Shown one piece after another: positions 36,455 through 45,392 of a stretch of 64,000 nucleotides of DNA. Positions within the stretch are counted from its first letter, which is position 1, and each line of letters starts with the position of its first letter. Source of the DNA: G963663365 sp963663365 (GTDB lineage Bacteria; Hinthialibacterota; Hinthialibacteria; Hinthialibacterales; G963663365). The position numbers were made by a program, and so were the translations under genes. A model generated the notes under the pieces. The model did not search any database and was not told where the DNA came from. It saw nothing but the letters and a program-made list of their open reading frames with translations. Location: contig CAXXIH010000004.1 of assembly GCA_963663365.2 (NCBI GenBank), forward strand, positions 310,001-374,000, given 5' to 3'.

Positions 36455-38395
36455 ATGACGGATTCCGTCAGTAAAACAACAGACACATCTTCGCAGCCCG
36501 CCGGGTCGAACTCGAAAGACGCAGCCACAATTGCGGCAAATAAAACTTTAGTCACATTTTCAACTGAAAAACGAACCGCTTCTGTGGCACTGGGATCGTC
36601 TCTCCAAGAAGCTGCTGCCGGGATCGAATCCATGCTCGAGCATCCCTGTGGTGGGCGGGGTATCTGCGGAAAATGCCGCGTTCAGGCTCATGGCTTGCTT
36701 TCCGATCCAAGCGAGGCGGAATACAGGCTTCTATCCCCTCAAGAGCTGGCCGATGGCATACGGTTAAGTTGTCAGGCAACAGTGCTAGGCCCGGCTGAAG
36801 TAAAGACGGATGTGGATATTGTCTCGTCAGAGCAATCCATTCTTATGGAAGGCGAGGGAGCCTCAATCGCCATCCAACCCCGTTGTCAAAAAATTTATTT
36901 ACAGCTTGAGCCGCCAACGCTTGAGGAGTCTCGTGACGATGAGCAGCGCATCACCGATGCATTGACGGAGCGTGGAATTTACATGCAACCAATGCCGCCT
37001 GCACTTGTCCGTCAACTCCCCGGTTTTATGCGGCCTAAAGACGGCGAGCACTTTTGTATCACCGTCACGATCCTCAAGAACCATTGGATACATATCGAAA
37101 GTGGTGATACATCCGCACGCTTTTTCGGTATCGCGGTTGATGTCGGAACCACCACGGTTGTCGTTTCATTGCATGACCTTCATACCGGTGAGGAGTTGGG
37201 CCGCCGGGGGCTAACCAATAAACAAATATCGTGCGGCGGCGATGTGATTTCCCGTATGGCTTTTAGCCGCGAGCATGAAAGTGGACGCGAAACCTTGCAT
37301 CGCCTGATTCTCGACACCATCGAGACGGCTATCGATGAACTCTGCTCGGAATCGAAGGTTTCGCGGGATGAGATCGCTCAAATTGTGGCCGTTGGTAATA
37401 GTGTGATGGAAACCCTGTTATTGGGGATCGATCCTTCTCCCATCGCGGTTTCACCTTTTATTGTCGTCAGCACTCAGGCCCAGGATTGGAGTGCACCGGA
37501 TGCCGGATTCAATCTCCCCGCACATACGGTCGTAACGACAGGCCCTTTGATCGCCAGTTATGTCGGCGGAGATATCATAGCCGACATGCTTGCCAGCGAA
37601 GTCTATGAAGCTGATGCGCCCACCTTATTGATCGATATCGGCACCAATGCGGAAATCGTTCTTGCTGATCGTGAACGTATCGTTGCGTGCGCTTCCCCAG
37701 CCGGTCCGGCCTTTGAAGGCGCTGAAATTCGCCAAGGTATGAGAGCGGCGCCGGGTGCAATCGAACGGGTTTCTGTAGGGCAGGAATGCTTTGAAATTGA
37801 GACCATCGGAAACACCCCGCCTCGGGGATTATGCGGTTCCGGTTTAATCGACGCTCTGGCCTGTTTATTGGAGGTTGGGGCGGTTGATCCGAATGGACGT
37901 TTATTGCCACCGGAAGACAGCACCGCTCCCGATTGGGTACGCCGTGCGTTGACCGCAAATGATGAGGGTGTGCGAATACGAATCGCTGAATCAAAAGGTT
38001 CAAATATCGAACTTTGGGCCGACGATATCCGCAAACTCCAGCTGGCAAAGGGAGCGGTAAAAGTCGGAATTAAAATCTTATGTCATCAATGGGGAATTGA
38101 AGCGACTGAACTGGACCGGATTCTTCTTGCCGGGGCGTTTGGAAATCACCTTCGAGAAACCAGTCTTGTACGCTCGGACATGATACCCGCGCTTCCTACA
38201 GGACGGACCAGGTTTATCGGTAATACAGCATGGATGGGTGCAAAGATGTTGCTTCTGTCAAAAACCGCCTTTTTCCAGGCTGAAAAGTTGCGTCAACACG
38301 TAACCTACTACGAACTTTCCGGGCGAAGCGATTTTCAGATGGAATTTGGAATGTCTATGCTTTTTGACAATAATTGGAATTACACCGGCTTTTGA
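36455..38395 (+). CDS. Ferredoxin-ASKHA protein, corrinoid-activation (RACo/RamA-like) family
   Basis: Residues ~32-120 form a [2Fe-2S] ferredoxin: Cys65, Cys71, Cys74 (CGGRGICGKC) and Cys106 (RLSCQA). From ~220 on the ASKHA ATPase fold is clear: GIAVDVGTTTVVVSLHDL, VVAVGNSVMETLLLGI, LLIDIGTNAEIVLA, CGSGLIDALACLLE and LAGAFGNHL. Such proteins use ATP and electrons to reactivate Co(II) corrinoid methyl-transfer proteins. No methyltransferase or corrinoid protein lies nearby, so the client is unknown (perhaps a cobalamin-dependent methionine synthase or another methyl-transfer system elsewhere). Confidence 0.9.
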   Translation: MTDSVSKTTDTSSQPAGSNSKDAATIAANKTLVTFSTEKRTASVALGSSLQEAAAGIESMLEHPCGGRGICGKCRVQAHGLLSDPSEAEYRLLSPQELADGIRLSCQATVLGPAEVKTDVDIVSSEQSILMEGEGASIAIQPRCQKIYLQLEPPTLEESRDDEQRITDALTERGIYMQPMPPALVRQLPGFMRPKDGEHFCITVTILKNHWIHIESGDTSARFFGIAVDVGTTTVVVSLHDLHTGEELGRRGLTNKQISCGGDVISRMAFSREHESGRETLHRLILDTIETAIDELCSESKVSRDEIAQIVAVGNSVMETLLLGIDPSPIAVSPFIVVSTQAQDWSAPDAGFNLPAHTVVTTGPLIASYVGGDIIADMLASEVYEADAPTLLIDIGTNAEIVLADRERIVACASPAGPAFEGAEIRQGMRAAPGAIERVSVGQECFEIETIGNTPPRGLCGSGLIDALACLLEVGAVDPNGRLLPPEDSTAPDWVRRALTANDEGVRIRIAESKGSNIELWADDIRKLQLAKGAVKVGIKILCHQWGIEATELDRILLAGAFGNHLRETSLVRSDMIPALPTGRTRFIGNTAWMGAKMLLLSKTAFFQAEKLRQHVTYYELSGRSDFQMEFGMSMLFDNNWNYTGF

Positions 38396-38430
38396 TACGG
38401 CCTAGAGCAATCCCAAATCCCTTTTATTTC

Positions 38431-38517
38431 TTGACATGCTCAGTTTCTTGACCTATGAATTGAGGGCCGGTATCTCCGTGTCCCGGAGAGCCAATTCAAG
38501 GTGTTGCTATGCAGCAC
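38431..38517 (+). promoter_or_regulatory. Sigma70-type promoter and hairpin-rich leader
   Basis: TTGACA (38431-38436), a 17-bp spacer and TATGAA (38454-38459) form a good promoter. The 9-mer TTTCTTGAC occurs twice with a 17-bp period (38427-38435, 38444-38452). Downstream are inverted repeats: TCTCCG/CGGAGA (38473-38478 with 38484-38489) nested in GAATTG/CAATTC (38457-38462 with 38492-38497), and a 7-bp hairpin at 38501-38517. The mRNA leader of the secreted repeat protein is thus about 130 nt and structured. Confidence 0.6.
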
Positions 38518-38596
38518 GGGACGTATTGTGATTTTTTGAGGGATGTTGTCGAGAGAAAGGGGGTTCGTGCCCTTGAAGACGATACCTGAGTTAAGA

Positions 38597-40174
38597 ATGA
38601 AGCGGTCCGCGGGAGTGTGTTTGGTGTTAGGAATGATGTTGGTGGGTATTACCGCCCCCATGGTCTTGGCCCAGGCACCGAGTTCTGATTTTTACGCTGG
38701 CAAGAGTGCAGCCGAGGCCGAGCGTTTGCGCGCTCAGCTTGACGGTGTATTCGGGGTGGATTCTTTTGGTAGTATCAACTCCGTTAGAGACACCAACAAC
38801 AGCAATGAGTTCTACGACGACTTGCTGACTGGCTTGCGGACTTTCCGCACGATTACAGGCTCCGGCGGAGAATCCTCATCGGCGCTTCCTTTCTACGTGG
38901 GCTTTCCTGCCTATAGCGACGTGGACGTGGTTGCGGATCCCGATGGCGCCATCAAGGGCGTTATCGGCGTGGATGTGTACGGCCAGTTGCGTACCTATCC
39001 GTTGCCTGATGTTTCCGAAAGCGAAACACCTGTAGGTGATGGTCCTCATCTGGGCTACTACGCTGACATCGTTGGCTATAATGGCCGTACGGCGCTGCCC
39101 GGCGGTTCGCCCGAATCAGCCATCGCAACAGGCGGATATAAAGACGTAGACGTTTACGTTCCCTTCTGGCCGTTCGATATCGTTCGAGACCTGGAATTAG
39201 CTGTTGACTGGCGTCAGGCCACCAACTCCTACCAGGGCTTGTTTATCCTCGATGGCCAAGGCGGTGTTCACTACATCAATGACGGTGAAGTCCTGGCAAT
39301 GATGAGCCGGAGCAATCGCTCCTCAACTGCCGGCACTGTATCCGGTCAGACAGTAGGCACTGAGCTCTTCTACGATCTCTTCGATTTCCGTCCTATTTAC
39401 TCACGGGATTTCCAAGGATCAAATCCTCCCGGTCCTGCGCCGTATTGGCCGTTTGATATTGCCCGCGACCTGGAAGTCTCAGTTCGCTGGACAACCATCA
39501 GCACCAGTGACTTGCCTGCCAATGCCGCCAAAGCCACTACGGCTCAAAACATTGGAATCGACGTCAATAAGCTGACCACGAATGTTGTTTATCCAACAGA
39601 TCGTGCCTATCCAAGCAATGAAACGTATGGTGGAAATGTTGCCATTACACGCGGCTACTACATCTTGGATGGTCAGGGCGGTGTGCATTCACTGATCGAA
39701 GACGAAAATGGCAATCCGGTCCCCGCTGCTTGGGAATCCCAAACAACAGGCGGATATGCTTCTGACCTCAAAGTTCCGGTTCCGTACTACGGCGGTGACT
39801 TGGCGGTTGATCTTGAAGTCCTGCCCAATGAGCAAGGCTATGCGATTCTGCTGCGGACAGGCCCGGTCTTCTTTGTCCCGGCCCGTGGCAAGACCATTGC
39901 CGACATCGTCGATGTTAGTGTCTTCAGGAACAATGATCCGCAAGCAGCCGCGCCCAAGTTTGGTGCTGATGTTGCCCGTGGCTTGAAACTGGTTATCGGC
40001 GCCAATGGCAAGGTTAAAGGCTATTACGTCATTGACGTATACGGAGTTGTCCATAGAGCCGGTGAAGCACCTTATATTGCCCAAACAGGCACTAGTGCGT
40101 TGCTACCGACATACGACCTGGAAATTGGCAAGGATGTCGAGATTTCACCGATGGCCCTGCGCACCAAAGAATAA
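38597..40174 (+). CDS. Secreted protein with five propeller-like repeats
   Basis: A signal peptide (VLGMMLVGITAPMVLA-QA) precedes a mature part of repeats. Each pairs a P..(G/F)D(I/L)(A/V)RDLE(L/V) strand with a (L/Y)(F/Y)ILDGQGGVH strand: PFWPFDIVRDLELAV with FILDGQGGVHYI, YWPFDIARDLEVSV with YILDGQGGVHSL, YYGGDLAVDLEVL with an altered partner, FGADVARGLKLVI with YVIDVYGVVHRA, and an N-terminal YSDVDVV/IGVDVYGQLRT. The D(I/L)AR..LDG.GG.H pattern recurs in secreted proteins of several uncultured lineages. Function unknown. The ATG at 38597 best fits the signal peptide. A hairpin terminator follows. Confidence 0.75.
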   Translation: MKRSAGVCLVLGMMLVGITAPMVLAQAPSSDFYAGKSAAEAERLRAQLDGVFGVDSFGSINSVRDTNNSNEFYDDLLTGLRTFRTITGSGGESSSALPFYVGFPAYSDVDVVADPDGAIKGVIGVDVYGQLRTYPLPDVSESETPVGDGPHLGYYADIVGYNGRTALPGGSPESAIATGGYKDVDVYVPFWPFDIVRDLELAVDWRQATNSYQGLFILDGQGGVHYINDGEVLAMMSRSNRSSTAGTVSGQTVGTELFYDLFDFRPIYSRDFQGSNPPGPAPYWPFDIARDLEVSVRWTTISTSDLPANAAKATTAQNIGIDVNKLTTNVVYPTDRAYPSNETYGGNVAITRGYYILDGQGGVHSLIEDENGNPVPAAWESQTTGGYASDLKVPVPYYGGDLAVDLEVLPNEQGYAILLRTGPVFFVPARGKTIADIVDVSVFRNNDPQAAAPKFGADVARGLKLVIGANGKVKGYYVIDVYGVVHRAGEAPYIAQTGTSALLPTYDLEIGKDVEISPMALRTKE

Positions 40175-40199
40175 GTTCAGGGCTGCATAACCCGAGTTC

Positions 40200-40240
40200 A
40201 ACGGGGGCATTCTTAGCACGAGCCAAAGGATGCCCCCGTT
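40200..40240 (+). terminator. Hairpin terminator after the repeat protein
   Basis: AACGGGGGCAT (40200-40210) pairs with ATGCCCCCGTT (40230-40240) over 11 perfect base pairs with a 19-nt loop. Only a weak T-rich tract (CTTAATTT) follows. Confidence 0.75.
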
Positions 40241-40510
40241 CTTAATTTCACAGCCGGAGCAAATCTGACAACCTCGATTTAGTATTTTCTCAAAATAATT
40301 TTTCAAGAAAAAACAAGTTGTCCGAAGGCGATTCATTGTACAATCGACTGACGGTCATCAATCTGAGGACTGCCAACCGGAATGCGGTATCTGGTATTAT
40401 TAAATAGGGCGCGGAGCTCAAGAACCACAAACGTAAGGCGGCTTGCACAGATGGTTGGCTCTGGTAGCTTAAAGAAACGTCGCAGTCCGGTACTCAATCT
40501 CATGGCGGGT

Positions 40511-42004
40511 ATGAAGATGAAACACAATAAGAATGTTTGGACATCGATTTTCTGCCTGGCGCTAATCGCGCTTGCTCCAAGTTATGCTTTCAATCAAGAC
40601 TCCACACCCCCTTCGGTAGCCGGTTCAGAAACATCCGGCCCCCTTGTTTATGTCATCCCGTTAACAGGCGAAGTAGAAATGGGCCTGTCGTCTGTGATCG
40701 CTCGTGGTTTTAAAGATGCAAGGGAATCCGGCGCGGCCTATTTGGTTGTTGATATGGATACGCCTGGGGGGCGGGTTGATGCAGCGTTGGAGATTTGCGA
40801 CTTGCTCCTCAACTCTCAAATTCCAACCGCTGTTCTAGTCAGCGGCGATGCAACCAGTGCGGGTGCCATCATCGCAATCTGTGCGGAAAAGATTTATATG
40901 ACCGGCGGCACCATCGGTACAGCCGCTCCAATTACCGTAGGAGAAGAAGGAACAAATCCGGCCGGTGAAAAAGTCGTCTCCTTCCTGCGGGCCAAGGTTC
41001 GTGAATATGCAGAAAAGCGGGGACGTGACGCCGAACTATGTGAGGCGATTATCGATCAAGATTTAGAAATTACTCGTGTAATCAACGGTGAATCGGTGGT
41101 CATCAGCGAAAAGGGCGACCTATTGACAATGACAGCCTCAGAAGCGCTTCGTTATGGATTCATCGATGGTTTGGTTCATGTCACACCGCAGGAAAAAGAA
41201 CAATGGTCACAAAAGAGCCGTTCGCTTCCGGCCGATTTGCTCGGCCAATTAGGATTACCCGGGGCGCGTGAGGTCCGGCTGCAGGAAAAACCGCTTGAGC
41301 GTTTTGCTCGTTTTCTATCAAGCATGTCGGTTTCCGGATTCTTGCTTAGCATCGGCCTTCTGGGGCTTTTTATCGAAGCACGCACACCCGGTATTGGTCT
41401 TCCGGGAATTTTGGGGATTGTATGCATTCTGCTGGTTTTCTGGGGCGCTTCTTTTGCCAGACTTGCCGGGTGGGAAGGTCCTTTGCTTTTTGGCATTGGC
41501 ATAATTCTGCTCACAATTGAGATTTTCGTAACTCCCGGTTTCGGATGGTTCGGTGTTGCCGGAATCCTTTGCGTTTTAGGAAGTTTCGTTCTAACACTGC
41601 TTGAGCGCGGTACAGGAAGTCCATACTTCTTTGAGACTTTCTCTCTTACATTTTTAATACAGCCGCTTTTTATTTCTCTGATCGCGGCGGTTGTTGGCGC
41701 AGTCGGTTTTTTATTGGTCCCGGTTATATTTCCCTTTGCGGCCCAATCTCCATTGGGGCGGCCTTTAATTCTGGGTGCCGAAACACGTCGTGAAGACGGT
41801 TATGTAAGCGCAGACGAATCTTTATCGGAATTAACCGGTTGTATCGGCACCGCAAAAGGCGATCTTCGACCGGCCGGGATCGCTCAATTTGGAGACAAGC
41901 GGATTGATGTGGTTACAGATGGCGGCTATATCCCACGTGGCAGCCGGATAGAAGTCCTTCGTGTTGAAGGGCGCCGTGTTGTTGTCCGTCAGGCTCAAAA
42001 CTAA
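40511..42004 (+). CDS. NfeD-family membrane-bound ClpP-like serine protease (long form)
   Basis: A signal peptide (SIFCLALIALAPSYAF) leads into a ClpP-type domain: LVVDMDTPGGRVDAALEI, VLVSGDATSAGAIIAICA (the Ser in TSAG is the nucleophile) and the Lys of EKVVSFLRAKV for a Ser-Lys dyad. Four or five membrane helices follow, then the NfeD OB-fold (LTGCIGTAKGDLRPAGIAQFGDK). Such proteins cleave stomatin/flotillin-type partners or affect membrane order. Starts at 40502, 40511 and 40517 are all possible. It is 31 nt upstream of a short NfeD gene and heads the nfeD-nfeD-floA operon. Confidence 0.9.
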   Translation: MKMKHNKNVWTSIFCLALIALAPSYAFNQDSTPPSVAGSETSGPLVYVIPLTGEVEMGLSSVIARGFKDARESGAAYLVVDMDTPGGRVDAALEICDLLLNSQIPTAVLVSGDATSAGAIIAICAEKIYMTGGTIGTAAPITVGEEGTNPAGEKVVSFLRAKVREYAEKRGRDAELCEAIIDQDLEITRVINGESVVISEKGDLLTMTASEALRYGFIDGLVHVTPQEKEQWSQKSRSLPADLLGQLGLPGAREVRLQEKPLERFARFLSSMSVSGFLLSIGLLGLFIEARTPGIGLPGILGIVCILLVFWGASFARLAGWEGPLLFGIGIILLTIEIFVTPGFGWFGVAGILCVLGSFVLTLLERGTGSPYFFETFSLTFLIQPLFISLIAAVVGAVGFLLVPVIFPFAAQSPLGRPLILGAETRREDGYVSADESLSELTGCIGTAKGDLRPAGIAQFGDKRIDVVTDGGYIPRGSRIEVLRVEGRRVVVRQAQN

Positions 42005-42035
42005 GATCGAACAATCGTGGTGATGAGGATCAGCT

Positions 42036-42515
42036 ATGTTATACACACTAATCATTCTCCTCTTGGCGTTGGGAATGTTGCTGCTCTTTTTGGAGATTGT
42101 GGTCCCGGGAGGGATCATCGGCACTTTTGGCGTCATTATGATGGGAATCGGTGTTTATCTGTGCTTTGACATCTTCGGCGCACAGCAAGGTTGGTTCGCC
42201 CTGATTGCCTGTGCCGCGGGTGGGGGGATTTTCATGCTCGTGGTATTTAAATTACTCCCCCACAGCCCGCTGGGCAGAAGGCTATTCTTGGATGAAGAAG
42301 CCTCAAAAGCGGCGGGCTATGTCTCCGAAAGTGAGGAATTGAACACACTTACGGGCTGTGAAGGAGTGGCCGAAAGCGACTTGCGGCCGGCCGGAATCGC
42401 ACAAATTAACGGGAAACGTATCGATGTTATGGCGGATGGCGATTTCATAAAATCGGGTTCCCGTATACGTGTCACAGCCGCCAATAGCAATCGGGTTATG
42501 GTCGTGCAGTTCTAA
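42036..42515 (+). CDS. NfeD-family short membrane protein
   Basis: The product is 159 residues: three membrane helices (LIILLLALGMLLLFLEIVVPG and two more), then an OB-fold with the same LTGCEGVAESDLRPAGIAQINGKRIDV motif as the gene upstream. This is the truncated, protease-less NfeD (NfeD1b type) usually paired with flotillin-like FloA, whose assemblies it helps organise. GAGG lies 7 nt before the ATG. It precedes floA by 185 bp. Confidence 0.92.
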   Translation: MLYTLIILLLALGMLLLFLEIVVPGGIIGTFGVIMMGIGVYLCFDIFGAQQGWFALIACAAGGGIFMLVVFKLLPHSPLGRRLFLDEEASKAAGYVSESEELNTLTGCEGVAESDLRPAGIAQINGKRIDVMADGDFIKSGSRIRVTAANSNRVMVVQF

Positions 42516-42700
42516 ACTCTGCACGTGATAATGCGAAGTTGCCCGAAGAATCCGGCACAATCACAGTCACATGGAGGGGATTATATTCCAATTGGCGGAT
42601 GAAATGGCCACCTCGTCAAAGAAGGTGGATTTATAGTACAATAGCGGCGTCGAATTGAATCGAAGGAGATAGACGGCCTAAGCCGGACGGGTGAAAGATC

Positions 42701-43777
42701 ATGGACTTTTCGCAGTTTCAACAACAGTTTACTCAGAATGTTTTTACACAGGCCCAAATGAGTGCACAAACCCAGGCTGCATTCATTGTGCTTCTCTTCT
42801 TTTTGCTAATTATCTTTCTGTCTCTGTTTTTCTATTTCATCCCTGTGCGCCTATGGATTGCGGCTATTACATCGCGCGTTACGGTCAGCCTTTTCTCACT
42901 GGTCGGAATGCGTCTGCGCCGGGTCCCTCCGAATATCATCGTCAATGCTTTGATCAACGCCACCAAAGCCGGGCTGGAGCTCAATACCGCTGAACTTGAA
43001 GCTCACTTCCTGGCCGGTGGTAATGTCTACAATGTCGTTGCTGCCCTGATTTCAGCCGACAAAGCCAACATCCCGCTCACCTTTCAACGTGCCGCCGCCA
43101 TCGACCTGGCTGGCCGCGATGTGCTGGAAGCTGTGCAAATGTCGATTACGCCAAAAGTGATTATGGCCCCAGATCCAAGCCAAGGGCCGGATACGGTTTC
43201 AGCCGTTGCCATGGATGGTATTCAGCTCCGCGCCAAAGCACGGGTTACCGTACGCGCCAACTTGGATCGTTTGGTCGGTGGTGCAACGGAGCAGACAATC
43301 GTAGCCCGTGTCGGTGAAGGTATCGTTACCACAATCGGTTCAGCCAAATCCCACAAAGAGGTCCTTGAGAATCCGGATATGATCTCTCGTACTGTCCTGG
43401 CAAAAGGTCTCGATGCGGGCACAGCCTACGAGATTCTCTCGATTGATGTGGCCGATGTGGATGTCGGCGACAATATCGGCGCGAAATTGCAGATCGACCA
43501 AGCCAACGCCGATAAACAGATCGCCCAAGCCAAGGCTGAGGAACGCCGGGCTATGGCCCAGGCACAAGAGCAAGAAATGAAGGCCCGCACTCAGGAAATG
43601 CGCGCCCGCGTGGTCGAAGCCGAGGCGGAAGTCCCGCTGGCCATGGCTGACGCCTTCCGGAAAGGCAATCTGGGTGTGATGGATTACTACAACATGCGCA
43701 ATATCATGGCTGATACCGACATGCGCACATCAATCGCTGAACCGCAACAACAAAAGCCAAAACCGGATCAGGGATAA
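42701..43777 (+). CDS. floA: Flotillin-like protein FloA
   Basis: The product is 358 residues with a hydrophobic N-terminal anchor (AAFIVLLFFLLIIFLSLFFYF), then the SPFH core (LRRVPPNIIVNALINATKAGL, LEAHFLAGGNVYNVVAALI, LAGRDVLEAVQMS), and a long Glu/Ala/Gln helix (~residues 265-325) that drives oligomerisation. FloA scaffolds functional membrane microdomains in Bacillus and others. The gene order NfeD-NfeD-FloA is the same as in Firmicutes. A strong terminator follows at 43823. Confidence 0.95.
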   Translation: MDFSQFQQQFTQNVFTQAQMSAQTQAAFIVLLFFLLIIFLSLFFYFIPVRLWIAAITSRVTVSLFSLVGMRLRRVPPNIIVNALINATKAGLELNTAELEAHFLAGGNVYNVVAALISADKANIPLTFQRAAAIDLAGRDVLEAVQMSITPKVIMAPDPSQGPDTVSAVAMDGIQLRAKARVTVRANLDRLVGGATEQTIVARVGEGIVTTIGSAKSHKEVLENPDMISRTVLAKGLDAGTAYEILSIDVADVDVGDNIGAKLQIDQANADKQIAQAKAEERRAMAQAQEQEMKARTQEMRARVVEAEAEVPLAMADAFRKGNLGVMDYYNMRNIMADTDMRTSIAEPQQQKPKPDQG

Positions 43778-43822
43778 ATTGAATTCGCCGGTTATCCGGC
43801 TAAGCAAATAGAAATCCGTAAA

Positions 43823-43860
43823 CCGCCCCAAGGAGATGAATCCTTGGGGCGGATTTTTAT
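43823..43860 (+). terminator. Strong rho-independent terminator after floA
   Basis: CCGCCCCAAGG (43823-43833) and CCTTGGGGCGG (43842-43852) form an 11-bp perfect GC-rich stem with an 8-nt loop, followed by ATTTTTAT. Confidence 0.93.
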
Positions 43861-43894
43861 TACGGAATACGTCCTCTATGTGCAAATAAAACAG

Positions 43895-45184
43895 CTACGG
43901 TTTGGCAATCAACTCCGCCAATTCATAAATATCCTGCACAATAAGATCAGGTTGAGCCTCTTCGATTTGTTTCCTGCCCAAGACACCGGAAGCCCCGGAT
44001 AAAACGGCCACAGTGCGGAAACCGGCGGCTTTACCCGCCCAGATATCCGCAACGGTGTCTCCCACAATCGCGGCGTTGTGATTGTTCTCTCGAAGGCTCT
44101 TATCCTCAATCAACTCAAGCGTTGATGCCTTTGGATGAAAAGCACGGAGGAAAATAAATGGATCCGGCTTGGAGAGCACATCTTGCCGTCCCATCGCGGC
44201 GATTTCTTCTTCCGCCGCTTCAACCCGGTCGTGAGTGCCGAAACGTTCGGCGTCGAAAAAGTCCTTTAATCCCCATTCTTCGAGCGGTGTGACGATTTCC
44301 GGAGCGGGACGTCCGGTTGCAATGCCGAGCGTATACCCCGCATCTCGAATCGCCTCCAGAGCGCGTTTGGTCTTGGGAATACCCAAGAGTGGCTCTTCAG
44401 CATGAATCAATCCCGGTTTGGGACCGAAACCGGCGGGACGTCCGTAGATTTCTTCAAATAAAGTCTCACCCAAATACCATTCCTGGAAAAGCATTTGGCA
44501 TTCAGTCCAAAACGGCGACGGTTTGCAGAAAGGCTCTACAGGCGCCTGATCGGGGTGCTGGCGGTTGGTCGGAAGACGATGGTTGAGTTCGTTGAGGATG
44601 TCGTATCCGCGAACATCGGGATGAAAATCGTCTACCAGTTGCAAGTGTAGCTCATGACGGGGCGTTACCGTAACACTTTTTTCTCGGAGAAGATTGCCCC
44701 ATGCGGCAAGTTGATCGATACGAAAAGCCTCATTCCACCGGCCTTCTTTTCCCGCCTTTAACCAAAATTCCCAAACATCCGGCGGCACTTGCTCTTCATT
44801 CGCCTTCCCTTCACCCGATTCCATGAGCGCCTGAAGTGTCTCCCCGAATAGGTCGCCTAAATAAATCCCAATAACGACAAAGGCCAAATCCCAATTCGAA
44901 TTAAGTCCCCGCGCTTTAAGACGGACAATGAACTCCCGAGAGAGATACTTGCGCCTTTCGATTCGCTGCATCGAAGCCAGCCGCCGGTAGAACACTTCCG
45001 GAACCACGCTGTAGTCCTGCGGTGAAAGACCAAGGTACAGGGGACTCTCTAAAATCTCGCGTATGGTTAATCCGGCCGCATCGAAATACCCCTCTTCGGA
45101 CGTGATAACTCCATCACAGTCGAAGAGAAAGATTTCGACCTCACGAAAAGACTCCGGAAGATGGTTCGCACCAGACATTGTCAT
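43895..45184 (-). CDS. HAD-superfamily hydrolase with very large cap
   Basis: The four HAD motifs are present: FDCDGVIT (Asp22/Asp24), GIATGRP (Thr290), the Lys of SKPDP (Lys339) and VGDTVADIWAGKAAG (Asp376/Asp380). Between motifs I and II lies a ~240-residue helical region (about 30-265), far larger than a usual C1 cap of ~80-100 residues. It is cytoplasmic. The C-terminal half resembles phosphoglycolate-phosphatase-type enzymes; the large cap gives no clue to the substrate. It lies downstream of mqnE on the same strand with ~210 bp between, so a link to that pathway is only speculative. Confidence 0.82.
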   Translation of the reverse strand: MTMSGANHLPESFREVEIFLFDCDGVITSEEGYFDAAGLTIREILESPLYLGLSPQDYSVVPEVFYRRLASMQRIERRKYLSREFIVRLKARGLNSNWDLAFVVIGIYLGDLFGETLQALMESGEGKANEEQVPPDVWEFWLKAGKEGRWNEAFRIDQLAAWGNLLREKSVTVTPRHELHLQLVDDFHPDVRGYDILNELNHRLPTNRQHPDQAPVEPFCKPSPFWTECQMLFQEWYLGETLFEEIYGRPAGFGPKPGLIHAEEPLLGIPKTKRALEAIRDAGYTLGIATGRPAPEIVTPLEEWGLKDFFDAERFGTHDRVEAAEEEIAAMGRQDVLSKPDPFIFLRAFHPKASTLELIEDKSLRENNHNAAIVGDTVADIWAGKAAGFRTVAVLSGASGVLGRKQIEEAQPDLIVQDIYELAELIAKP

Positions 45185-45392
45185 TATCGAGCAACAGTCA
45201 AATTATGATTTGCGCTACGTCACGTGCAAATTCTCTGCTCGTCCAATCCCTCTCCTAGTATGGGCGTAAAGGTAGCGGCTCTGCCCGAATACCTTTGGTT
45301 GTATTTTGGGTCAGTGGCAATCTACTTCAGAAGAGCAATTAAGCCTACTGGAGCCGAACAATGCAGATTGCAGCAGATGACACTTGGCTTTG

